From Terriglobia bacterium (lineage in GTDB: Bacteria; Acidobacteriota; Terriglobia; Bryobacterales; Bryobacteraceae), in assembly GCA_020073265.1 (NCBI GenBank), contig JAIQFN010000054.1, positions 1 through 64,000 on the forward strand: a stretch of 64,000 bases of DNA, in the 5' to 3' direction. The notes beneath the pieces are model-generated. The model saw only the letters and a program-made list of their open reading frames with translations. It was not told where the DNA came from and did not search any database. Shown here one piece after another: positions 43,345-51,719 of the stretch. The first letter of the stretch is position 1, and each line of letters opens with the position of its first letter. Position numbers and translations under genes: made by a program.

Positions 43345-44003
43345 TAGTTCGGTACCTTCGAAGCGCCGTGCTGCAGCGTCACTCTGACCGTGATGGCGTT
43401 GGGCGATTCGAGCCTGACTTGGGGATCGCCGACGTTGATGTGGGTGCGAAATTCCTTCTGGCCCACCACGCCGCTCAAGTCGACCGGATCGGTCCTCACG
43501 CTATCGATGCTGTTCACTCGTTCTTCGGGGCCTCGAATCCGAACCTTATCCGGCTCGACGGTGTCGCTCTGGATGCGGTAGCCGTCGGGGATCCTCACGT
43601 AATTCGGCTTGACGGCCACGTCGTGGTTGATCAGGCGATCGAAGCGCAGCGTTACCTGCGAAGGTGTGGCGCGATAAAACAAAACTCCCGAAGGCAGATT
43701 CAGGTTCGCGGTTCGAATGGTGTAAGTGCGCTGGCCGGCGTGCGCATCCGACAGATCCAGAATCACGGCCAGTCCGGCGAGGTTATCGCGCGACAGACGG
43801 CCGGACTGGCCGCGCAGTTCCACGTGCACGTTGTCAGGTACGGCGGTGCTGAAATCCAGGTCTTCGGGCATGTTCTTGAATTCGATCGGAACCGAAAGCG
43901 ACGTGGCCAGCTCCGGCTCGCGCGCCACGGCAATCCAAAGCGCGACGGCCAGCAGAAGCGACAGCAGCTTCCAGCCCAGGTTCCGAGTGAGTAACTGCAT
44001 CAT
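43344..44003 (-). CDS. cdaR: YbbR-domain protein, CdaR type
   Basis: This 219-residue protein has one N-terminal membrane helix (about 10-26) and a periplasmic part with two YbbR-like repeats (about 30-115 and 118-200; for example PDNVHVELRG and VKPNYVRIPDGYRIQS). In Firmicutes CdaR modulates the diadenylate cyclase CdaA. The ATG overlaps the stop of cdaA by four bases. There are fewer repeats than in the four-repeat Bacillus protein. Confidence 0.88.
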   Translation of the reverse strand: MMQLLTRNLGWKLLSLLLAVALWIAVAREPELATSLSVPIEFKNMPEDLDFSTAVPDNVHVELRGQSGRLSRDNLAGLAVILDLSDAHAGQRTYTIRTANLNLPSGVLFYRATPSQVTLRFDRLINHDVAVKPNYVRIPDGYRIQSDTVEPDKVRIRGPEERVNSIDSVRTDPVDLSGVVGQKEFRTHINVGDPQVRLESPNAITVRVTLQHGASKVPN

Positions 44004-44842
44004 GGCCGGTCGAAAGTCGATTCGTGAACAGCGGAGGAACCCCGCGTCATGGAGGGCGTGGTTCGGGCATCGCGCGGCTGCACTCCTTCGGCGAGAAGAT
44101 GCTCCACTCGTTCGAGCGGAACGTCCAGCTCGATCTCTCCGAAGGCGGCTACGGAGATCCGGCCGGTTTCTTCGGAGACCACGACGGCCAGGCAGTCGGA
44201 TTCCTCGCTGATGCCGAGGGCGGCGCGATGGCGGGTACCCATTTCGGTGACCAGCAGCGGGTTGGTGGTGAGCGGGAGGAAGCAGGCCGCGGCGACGATG
44301 CGGTCGCCTTGAATGATGACGGCGCCGTCATGCAATGCGCCGCCGGGTTCGAAGATGGAGCACAGCAGGTCGCGCGACACAACGGCGTCCAGATTGACGC
44401 CGCTTTCGGCGAAGGTTCTCAGGCCGATCTTGCGCTCCACCACCATCAGGGCGCCCACTTTTCGCTGGGCCAGGTGCGCGACGGCCAGCAGGATTTCCTG
44501 CGTGATCTCGCGGCGCTCGAGCTGGCTGATTCCGAGAAACGGCTTGCGGCCCAAGCGCACCAGCATGCGCCGCAGCTCGGTCTGGAACATCACGATCAGC
44601 GCGATGGCGGTGTAAGGGACCAGCGTCGCGAGGATGGTATGCAGCAGCGTCAACCGGGCCCAGATGGCGGCGAAGTAAATCAGGCCCAGGATGGCAAGGC
44701 CTATTACCGCGTGGACGGCGCGCCGGCCTTGAATCAGCAGCAGAAGCTGATAGATGAGGAAGGCGACGATGACGATGTCAACGGCGGCGGCCGGAGTGAG
44801 CGTCGGCAATTCCGAGAAAAAGGATGGGAGGAGGAATGCCAT
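44000..44842 (-). CDS. cdaA: diadenylate cyclase, membrane-bound
   Basis: This 280-residue enzyme makes c-di-AMP from two ATP. Three N-terminal membrane helices (about 20-90) precede a DAC domain with the DGA motif (Asp172-Ala174, ALHDGAVII) and the RHR motif (204-206, TRHRAALG). A short tail of about 45 residues follows. The ATG at 44842 has no clear ribosome site; a TTG at 44893 would add 17 residues that do not match the family. It is the first gene of the cdaA-cdaR-glmM-dehydratase run. Confidence 0.93.
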   Translation of the reverse strand: MAFLLPSFFSELPTLTPAAAVDIVIVAFLIYQLLLLIQGRRAVHAVIGLAILGLIYFAAIWARLTLLHTILATLVPYTAIALIVMFQTELRRMLVRLGRKPFLGISQLERREITQEILLAVAHLAQRKVGALMVVERKIGLRTFAESGVNLDAVVSRDLLCSIFEPGGALHDGAVIIQGDRIVAAACFLPLTTNPLLVTEMGTRHRAALGISEESDCLAVVVSEETGRISVAAFGEIELDVPLERVEHLLAEGVQPRDARTTPSMTRGSSAVHESTFDRP

Positions 44843-44961
44843 GCATTTATCATTATTGTAACAAGCGAGCGGAGGCGGCCGGCCTGAGAACAATGCGAGC
44901 TAGTGCCCGGCCTCTGCTGCAACGGATTCATCGACAGGCAGCGGAGTCTTCTTTAGTCAGG

Positions 44962-46464
44962 CTAGACGTATTCGAACAGCGCCATGAAGCCGAAATCCAT
45001 GTGCAACTGCTGGTGGCAGTGGAACAGCGTGAGGCCGGGATTGTCGGCGACAAAATCGACCTCCATCTCCTGGTAGCCGCCCACCATGACGACATCCTTG
45101 ATGACGCCGGACACGGGCTGCCCGGCCACGCGCGTCAGCTCGAAACTGTGGCGGTGCAGGTGGACCGGATGGATGTCGTCGCTGGCGTTGTGCATGCGCA
45201 GCCGGTAGCGCTTGCCCTGCTGCACGCGAAACATCGGCTGCATACGATCTTCCGCGAACGCGACATCGTTGATGGTCCAGCGATTGAAGCCGCCCTCGGC
45301 TGCGTTCTGCTTGGCAAAGGTCATTTCGAAGACTTGATCCGGCTCCCGAGCCGCCGCCCCTGGATTGCCGAACTGAGCGTAGTTCCAGTGGAACGGCTTG
45401 GGCGCGATCCACTGCGGCTTGCCCTTCTGGCCGGCGTATTCAACCACTATGCCCATGCCGTGCTCACGGTCGTCGTTCGCGGTATCGCCCAGGATCCAAA
45501 TCCCGGCGTGATTCATCTCGACAATCGCGGAGACCCGTTCGGCCGTGCCCAGCCAAAGTCCCGGCACCGTGACCGGCTTGGGGATCGGGTTGCCGTCCAT
45601 CGCAACAACCGTGAAGGTGTGGCCGGGCAACGCCAGGCTGCGGATCTCGGTGGCGCTTCCGTTCAGGACGTGGAACAGCACGCGTTCGCCTGGCTTCACG
45701 CGTATCGGTTCGCCGCTACCCAGCATTCGTCCGTTGACGGTGAAGGAACCGTAGCCGACCTCGAATCCATGCGGCATGCCTTTGGCGAGCGAGGCGTTCA
45801 TGGCGTTTTCGCCGGAATCTTTCAGCGCCTTCACCGTAGTTGCGGGCGACAGAAAATCCATGGCCATGTCGCCGCCGCGGCTGTAGGTTGGTTCAAACTC
45901 CTTCAGCGTGAGGAAAACCTCGCGATCATAGTTTCCGGGATTGTTCTTCGGCTCGATATACACCGGACCCACCTGGCCCGTGTACTGTCCCGCGTTCAGA
46001 TCCGCGCCGGCGTGGACGTGCGTGTGATAGAAGCGATACCCGGAGGGCTTTGGGACGAACGTGATGCGGCGGCTTCCGCGAGGCGGGATGAAGGGCGTGC
46101 CTTCTTCCGCGGCGCCATCGACATCGGTGGATAGAAACTGGCCATGCCAATGCAGTTGCTCGGGCGTGTCGGTCTGGTTGTGGATGTCGATGGTGACTTG
46201 CTGGCCTTCTTTGAAGCGCAGCAGCGGCCCGGGGAACTGGCCGTTGTAGGTGGTGGTGGAGACGATGCGATTGGGGGCCAGTTCCACCGGCTTCACGGCG
46301 ATGGTGATGGTGTAATCGGCGGGGCCGCCGGCCGGCGAAGCGGCCTCGTTGGATTTGGACATGGCGGGCGGCTTGCAACCAACGGCGTCCAAAAGCAGCG
46401 AGCCTCCCGCCAGCGTGCCCGCGGCTTTCACGAAATTCCGGCGCGAGAAGCGAGAACCTGGCAT
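44962..46464 (-). CDS. exported multicopper oxidase
   Basis: This 500-residue three-domain multicopper oxidase has a twin-arginine signal (SRRNFVKAAG). The four copper motifs are HWHG, HTHVH, HPVHLH and HCHQQLH (His-Cys-His for T1/T3 copper, with Met in HMDFGFM as the likely axial T1 ligand). The protein would oxidise phenols or metal ions in the periplasm. No Met-rich insert is seen, so a cuprous oxidase role like CueO is not specifically suggested. Its neighbours on either side are unrelated. Confidence 0.93.
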   Translation of the reverse strand: MPGSRFSRRNFVKAAGTLAGGSLLLDAVGCKPPAMSKSNEAASPAGGPADYTITIAVKPVELAPNRIVSTTTYNGQFPGPLLRFKEGQQVTIDIHNQTDTPEQLHWHGQFLSTDVDGAAEEGTPFIPPRGSRRITFVPKPSGYRFYHTHVHAGADLNAGQYTGQVGPVYIEPKNNPGNYDREVFLTLKEFEPTYSRGGDMAMDFLSPATTVKALKDSGENAMNASLAKGMPHGFEVGYGSFTVNGRMLGSGEPIRVKPGERVLFHVLNGSATEIRSLALPGHTFTVVAMDGNPIPKPVTVPGLWLGTAERVSAIVEMNHAGIWILGDTANDDREHGMGIVVEYAGQKGKPQWIAPKPFHWNYAQFGNPGAAAREPDQVFEMTFAKQNAAEGGFNRWTINDVAFAEDRMQPMFRVQQGKRYRLRMHNASDDIHPVHLHRHSFELTRVAGQPVSGVIKDVVMVGGYQEMEVDFVADNPGLTLFHCHQQLHMDFGFMALFEYV

Positions 46465-46590
46465 GGTGTGTCTCGAAGAAGATGGACGTCGAGTTGGTTG
46501 TCCGAGGCCAGTATATCGCGTCAGTCAACCGGCTCTCGGGATGTCAGGCCGCGGAAGGGCGCTCCGGCTCAGCAGGACGGCAGCGCGCTG

Positions 46591-49239
46591 TCACTCGTCC
46601 AGAAAATCGCCCGGCAGCACCTTGCGCCCACCGAGCGCGTTGCGGAAGCTCCAGATGGCCAGGGTCAGCGTGAGTCCCGCCATGAACAGGCCCTTGCTCG
46701 CGTACCAAGCCGAGAGATCCGAGGTCAGCGGGGTCTCGCCGACCAGCAACGAGATGAGGACCATCAGAGTTGCAGGCAGGATGCCGAAGCGAAGCATGAC
46801 CCACAGCAGACCGGAAATGAACATCGCATTGACGGCGATATCGACCGGCGTGCTGAGTGGGCTAGAAAGAAACACCGCTAAGTAAGCACCACCGACGGCA
46901 GCGGCAGTCACCCACGTATTGCGGAGCAGCCGGCGGAAAAGAACGAAGAAGAAGAGAAACGCCAGGACGATCTCGGCCGGGAGAATCAATCCGCTCAAGA
47001 CCAAGCGAGCCAGCAATACCGCATCCAGCGTTTGAATCCGGTTGGGGTCCAATTGCAGAATGCCGCGCGACTGCCATTGATACCAGGCCGCTCCGTTCCT
47101 CAGGAGCGCGAGAGCCACGGCGAAGACGGTGCCGAGCAGGATGTGCCCCGCCGCCAAAGGATCGCGCGCATTGCCGGCGAATAGCCGCGTCCAGGAGATC
47201 AGGCTCTGCGGCCAACTGCGGCGTAGGACCGGTTCCAGCGCCAGATACAGAATGCCCGCTATCGCGGCGATATACAGACCATACCCGACGGCGTCCACCC
47301 AGTGGGAGGCTTCTAGCGGAGTCCCCACATGGTGGATCGCCACCATTCCGCCGAGCGATTGACTTATGAATCCGATCGCAGCCAAACGTGAGGCGCCGCG
47401 CACATCGCCTCGTCCTGCGCGGTAGTTCCGCCATGCCAGCCAGCCTGCTCCCAGCAGGACCAGTAAAACGGCGACGTTCACCGTCCATTGCAGCCGCATC
47501 TGGAAGGCAATCCGCGGCTGCACGCGGGTCGGCTGCCTCCACGGTCCGAACAGTTCAAATGACACGGGTCGGCCCTTCCACGCCGCGGCTTCAATGCGCA
47601 GGGGCGTGTTGGGCGCGTTTGCGTAAGCGCCCATCCATGCCTTGCGCTCGTCGAAACCAAAGGGTGGAATCTCCTGAGACGCCGTCTCCGTCCAGCGCGA
47701 CCGGTCGAGTCCGGCCGCCTCAAACAGCTTGATCCAGTCCATCGGCGGAGCCGCAGCCCCGGAGTCCTGTTGCGGCGGGACTGCCTGGAAGCGCGTCAGG
47801 CGGCCTTCGGGATCCAACTCCAGACTCACCGCGCCGGGGACGTTCAGCGGCGGATCGCCGTCGCTGGGCCGACCGCTCCGGTCCCGCGGCTCTATATATT
47901 GCGGGCTCTGCCGGTAGGCGAAATAGATTAGTGACGGCTGCCCGCGCCGGACTTGCTCGCGGTATTGGTCCGTTTTCAGGTTCTTCTCCGCCCAATCGTG
48001 GTAGTCCGTCCGGTAGTTGAACGCGTAGGCGTCATCCACCGGCGGGTCAGTGTATCCCAGGCGAGCCGCGATGTCGCGAGCCTGGCGGGTGAGAACCTCC
48101 TGCGAGCTCGGCATGGGCGTTAGCCGCAGGATGTTGGACTTCCCGCTCATCCACAGCAGCCCGATCAGGCCCACGACCACCAGGGCCATGCACGCCACCG
48201 CGCCGCGCACGGACAGCGCTCCGGTATTGTCGGATGCCGCGACCATCGCGGGAGTCGGAGTGTCGCCCGCGGCCAGCGCCTCGGCCAACGGATCACCGCC
48301 GGGCAACATCCGCGCGAGCGCCAGTGCTGTTGGCGGGCGCTTGGCCGGATCCGGATCCAGGCAGCGTGAGATGGCGCGTTCAATCCGCGGGTCCACATCG
48401 CGTACCACGCTCGTCGCGCTCGGAATGGAGGACCGATCCGCTGTCTTGAACGCACGCTGGCCGGTGAAAATTTCGTACAACACCAAGCCGAGCGCATAAA
48501 TGTCGCTGCGCTCGGTAACCTCTTTCCCGGCCAGCTGCTCGGGAGCCATGTACGCTGGCGTTCCATTGCGCACTTCGGCTCCGGCGACTTGATCCGCGAG
48601 AGCCGCCAGGCCGAAGTCCATGATGAGAACCTGCCCGCGTCCGTCGATCATGATGTTGGCGGGTTTCAGGTCGCGATGCAGCACACCTTTGGCATGCGCC
48701 GCGGCCAAGCCAGCGCACAGCTTGCGCGCGATCTCGACGGCTTTGTCGCCGGGCAGCCGTCCGATGCGGCGCAGCAGCCCGCTGAGGTCTTCGCCATCGA
48801 CGTACTCCATCGAGATGAACGCCGAGCCTTCGATTTCACCGATGTCGTACACACGGCAAACATTGGGATGCGAGACTTGCCGCGCGATGCGGACTTCGCC
48901 GTGGAAGCGTTCCAGAAGCCCAGGCTTATTCGCAACGCCGGCGGGCAGGAACTTCAGCGCGACAGGTTGGTTCAACTTGAGGTCGGTCGCGTAGTACACC
49001 TCGCCCATCCCTCCGCGCCCGAGGATCGAAATCACCCGATAGCGCTCGCCTAGTAGCGCACCCGGCGGGAATCTCCCGTCTTCAGCAGACCCGCTCGATG
49101 AGGACGGCGGCTTCTGCCGCATCGCGACCGTTTCGGTGGCACTGACATCGGGTGCGTTTCCGCGAGCCAGCGGAGCCGCGCACTCCGGACAGAATCGTCC
49201 GGCGTTCGCGATCTCGGTTTGACAAGCCGCGCAACGCAT
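46591..49239 (-). CDS. zinc-ribbon Ser/Thr protein kinase with C-terminal membrane domain
   Basis: This 882-residue protein opens with a zinc ribbon (Cys3, Cys6, Cys17, Cys20). A Hanks-type kinase domain (about 67-320) follows with the glycine loop GRGGMGEVY, Lys96, Glu115, catalytic Asp190 in HRDLKPAN and DFG Asp208. The activation-loop motif GTPAYMAPEQ is intact. A membrane helix near 348-366 leads to an extracytoplasmic part (about 370-580). Several membrane helices (about 590-870) follow. This C-terminal layout is unusual for the family and may sense a lipid or a periplasmic ligand. Confidence 0.9.
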   Translation of the reverse strand: MRCAACQTEIANAGRFCPECAAPLARGNAPDVSATETVAMRQKPPSSSSGSAEDGRFPPGALLGERYRVISILGRGGMGEVYYATDLKLNQPVALKFLPAGVANKPGLLERFHGEVRIARQVSHPNVCRVYDIGEIEGSAFISMEYVDGEDLSGLLRRIGRLPGDKAVEIARKLCAGLAAAHAKGVLHRDLKPANIMIDGRGQVLIMDFGLAALADQVAGAEVRNGTPAYMAPEQLAGKEVTERSDIYALGLVLYEIFTGQRAFKTADRSSIPSATSVVRDVDPRIERAISRCLDPDPAKRPPTALALARMLPGGDPLAEALAAGDTPTPAMVAASDNTGALSVRGAVACMALVVVGLIGLLWMSGKSNILRLTPMPSSQEVLTRQARDIAARLGYTDPPVDDAYAFNYRTDYHDWAEKNLKTDQYREQVRRGQPSLIYFAYRQSPQYIEPRDRSGRPSDGDPPLNVPGAVSLELDPEGRLTRFQAVPPQQDSGAAAPPMDWIKLFEAAGLDRSRWTETASQEIPPFGFDERKAWMGAYANAPNTPLRIEAAAWKGRPVSFELFGPWRQPTRVQPRIAFQMRLQWTVNVAVLLVLLGAGWLAWRNYRAGRGDVRGASRLAAIGFISQSLGGMVAIHHVGTPLEASHWVDAVGYGLYIAAIAGILYLALEPVLRRSWPQSLISWTRLFAGNARDPLAAGHILLGTVFAVALALLRNGAAWYQWQSRGILQLDPNRIQTLDAVLLARLVLSGLILPAEIVLAFLFFFVLFRRLLRNTWVTAAAVGGAYLAVFLSSPLSTPVDIAVNAMFISGLLWVMLRFGILPATLMVLISLLVGETPLTSDLSAWYASKGLFMAGLTLTLAIWSFRNALGGRKVLPGDFLDE

Positions 49240-49448
49240 TGGGAGTTATTGTCCCAGACTTTGGGCCTCTAGTCCGCAGTCCCGGCGAGAGAGACGTTAG
49301 CTCTCGATTCCCGGGGAACGTTCGCAAGGTTGGCTATTCCAGCGGATAGTGAGGTATCAAGGCGCATCCGGACAGAATCCCGATGGACCATAGTGGCCAT
49401 CCTGCCGGTTTGCGCAATCGGCGCTGCTTAACGAATTGTAGTTGGAGT

Positions 49449-49766
49449 CTACTTTCCGTATCGCTTGGCAGCCTTGCCAATCGCTGGACCGGCCTTGGCA
49501 AGATCCTGCGGGTTCATGACCGGCCGCAAGGAAACTGTCGCGTTGAACGCGAGAAACCACGGCTCGGCGACCGCCGGAATCTGCGAGGGGTCCTTCATGT
49601 CGAACACGATGGATCCCGACCGTTGACCGCTGTCGTCGGCGAAGAAATAGGCCGCTTCCGGTTTGAGATCGGCCAGAATCTGTTCGACCGTGGAACCCAG
49701 GGTTCCGGCCTGGGCCGCGGCATTACCGGTCTCCACGGGAATCGAAACTCTCAGTAACATTCGCAT
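49449..49766 (-). CDS. small conserved protein of unknown function
   Basis: This 105-residue protein has an alpha/beta ferredoxin-like pattern (RMLLRVSIPVETGN, LKPEAAYFFADDSGQRSGSIVFDM, then SQIPAVAEPWFLAFNA). I recognise the type as common in soil bacteria, but no function is established. A GGAGG site precedes the ATG by nine bases. No signal peptide or membrane helix is present. Confidence 0.75.
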   Translation of the reverse strand: MRMLLRVSIPVETGNAAAQAGTLGSTVEQILADLKPEAAYFFADDSGQRSGSIVFDMKDPSQIPAVAEPWFLAFNATVSLRPVMNPQDLAKAGPAIGKAAKRYGK

Positions 49767-49874
49767 TATGGATTTCCTCCTTTAAGGAAAGACGCCGAAC
49801 GATTATACCGACTGTTTGGCACCCAAGTCTGCGGCTGTCGATCATACAGCCGCCGCCTCTGCTATCATCGCGGG

Positions 49875-50522
49875 ATGCTCCGTTTGATCCTGGTCGCTTT
49901 CGTCTGCTTGCCGTGGACGCCCGCTTTCGCTTTCCAAGCGGCTGGGCACATTGGCTCGAACCTTCACGCAGTCGCAGACGATTTACTGGGCATCGTGGGT
50001 CCGGCTGAACCGAGCCAATTGACCGAAAAGCAACGCTTTCAACTGTACGTGGTCAGCACGGCCGGGCCTGTCCCGCTGCTGGGGGAGGCACTGGCCGCGG
50101 GCATTGGCCAATGGAGGAACAGTCCCGAAGAATGGGGGCAGGGTTGGGGTGCTTACGGCCAGCGCTACGGCAGCAACCTGGCCTACAACGCCGTGCGCCA
50201 GACCATCACCTACGGAACCTCGGTCGTTTTTCGCGAAGACAACCGTTATTTCGCTTCGCAGAAGCACGGCTTCTGGCCGCGGACGGGCTACGCAGTCCTC
50301 AGCACGGTAACCGCCCGCAATCCGGATGGCCACCGGACCTTTTCCGTTTCCAGCGTCACCGGCGTATTGAGCGGAAGCGCGATCTCCAGCATGTGGGGAC
50401 CGCCGAGCTGGAAGGGGGTTGGAAACATCGGCAAGAACGCCGGCATCTCCTTTGCCGCCACTGCCGGCTTCAATCTCGTCCGGGAGTTCTTGTCGGATGT
50501 TCTGCACCGCCCGGCCAAGTAG
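49875..50522 (+). CDS. exported hypothetical protein, acidobacterial type
   Basis: This 215-residue protein has a signal peptide ending near AFAFQA. The mature part contains aromatic- and glycine-rich stretches (GWGAYGQRYGSNLAYNAVRQTITYGTSV is one region, given here by its first 20-odd positions at about 90-117) and ends FLSDVLHRPAK. The pattern of short amphipathic segments could fit an outer-membrane or surface protein. A TATCAT -10-like box six bases before the ATG suggests a leaderless message. The function is unknown. Confidence 0.7.
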   Translation: MLRLILVAFVCLPWTPAFAFQAAGHIGSNLHAVADDLLGIVGPAEPSQLTEKQRFQLYVVSTAGPVPLLGEALAAGIGQWRNSPEEWGQGWGAYGQRYGSNLAYNAVRQTITYGTSVVFREDNRYFASQKHGFWPRTGYAVLSTVTARNPDGHRTFSVSSVTGVLSGSAISSMWGPPSWKGVGNIGKNAGISFAATAGFNLVREFLSDVLHRPAK

Positions 50523-50593
50523 TTGACTGGGATGGCTGGATTGGGCCGTCGTCCTGCGCCCGGCCGACCAAGTTGCCGTAAGGAACTCGCCGC

Positions 50594-51553
50594 CTACTCG
50601 ATTGTATAAAGCGGATCGAAGTTGGGTACGCCCGCACGCCTTCCCGCAATCCAGCGCAGCACGTACACGACCCGGGGGTTGCTCACATTGCCAGTCAGCC
50701 CGTTAGGGATGACCTCGAGCAGCAGATGGGCGGCGGAATCCTTGAAATAATCGATGTCGGGCTCCACATATACGCAATCCACTCCGGCGACTACTTGCCG
50801 CTGGTTTTCATGAAATGTAAGTTGCACGTTCGCTTCGCCGAACTGATTCTGTTTGAAACTGCTGGTTGCGTCTCCGTGCAACGTGAGATCGATGGCCGGC
50901 TCGGTATCGAATTCTCCCTGCTGCGCCGCCAGCCTCACCTGGTCCACCAACTTAGCGTCCGCATAGCCGAAAATCCGGTCCGGCGCCAAGGCCGCCAGAT
51001 CGAGAGTCTTAAAATAGTCCAACGGCGAATCTTGCGGCAGCGAAATTTGTTGCAGAGCTGTCGTGATGTTCAACAGACAAGCGAGGCGATCGGGATGCTC
51101 TTCCACCAACTCTGCGTACGCGTCGCTGGCTGCGCCTGTCACGCTTGCAGCGAATATCTGCCCGAGCAACGGTTTCTGCGCAACGATGTCAGTCCATCGG
51201 GCTCCCGCGAAATGGAAAGTGCCATTCTTCGGCAACAGCATCAAATCGAGCTGGCCCGGAGCGCTGGGGCCGATCACCACGGGCTGAAACCCTGCCTGTT
51301 CATATCCGTCGACGAAGGCGATAATCGAATAGTCGTCCGCGAAGTTGTTATGGAACGGTAGTTCCAGCTTCACGCTCGGGCCGTTCACGTAGTCCCTGAA
51401 AAGCTGGTTTTGCGCGCCATCGCGAACCGTGAGGAGAATGTGCGTGCCCTGCGGCATCGGCTGCCGGGTGCCATCGAACACGTTGACAGTCACGAAACCG
51501 GTGTTTGGGTCTGCGGCCGGTTTAATCGATATCGCCGGTTTTGCGGTTGGCAT
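50594..51553 (-). CDS. hypothetical protein with beta-rich N-terminal domain
   Basis: This 319-residue protein has no signal peptide. The N-terminal 110 residues look like an Ig/carboxypeptidase-like beta domain (VTVNVFDGTRQPMPQGTHI, YSIIAFVDGYEQAGF). The central part is mixed helical (SDAYAELVEEHPDRLACLLN), and the C-terminal part is beta-rich with DCVYVEPDIDYFKD. I do not recognise a family. The 166 bases upstream (51554-51719) show no further gene. Confidence 0.7.
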   Translation of the reverse strand: MPTAKPAISIKPAADPNTGFVTVNVFDGTRQPMPQGTHILLTVRDGAQNQLFRDYVNGPSVKLELPFHNNFADDYSIIAFVDGYEQAGFQPVVIGPSAPGQLDLMLLPKNGTFHFAGARWTDIVAQKPLLGQIFAASVTGAASDAYAELVEEHPDRLACLLNITTALQQISLPQDSPLDYFKTLDLAALAPDRIFGYADAKLVDQVRLAAQQGEFDTEPAIDLTLHGDATSSFKQNQFGEANVQLTFHENQRQVVAGVDCVYVEPDIDYFKDSAAHLLLEVIPNGLTGNVSNPRVVYVLRWIAGRRAGVPNFDPLYTIE

Positions 51554-51719
51554 TTCACTGGCTCCTGATCAGCTATGCGAGTTTACCGCACAGTGATGAC
51601 ATTTCAATACGTGACATCCAATTCACGCCGGCAACCGGAAAATGGATGCTATACAGCTTTGTGCCTTGGCGGAAAAGTCAGGTCCTGGCATCCCGCCGCG
51701 GAAGCTCAGAACGCAGCCG

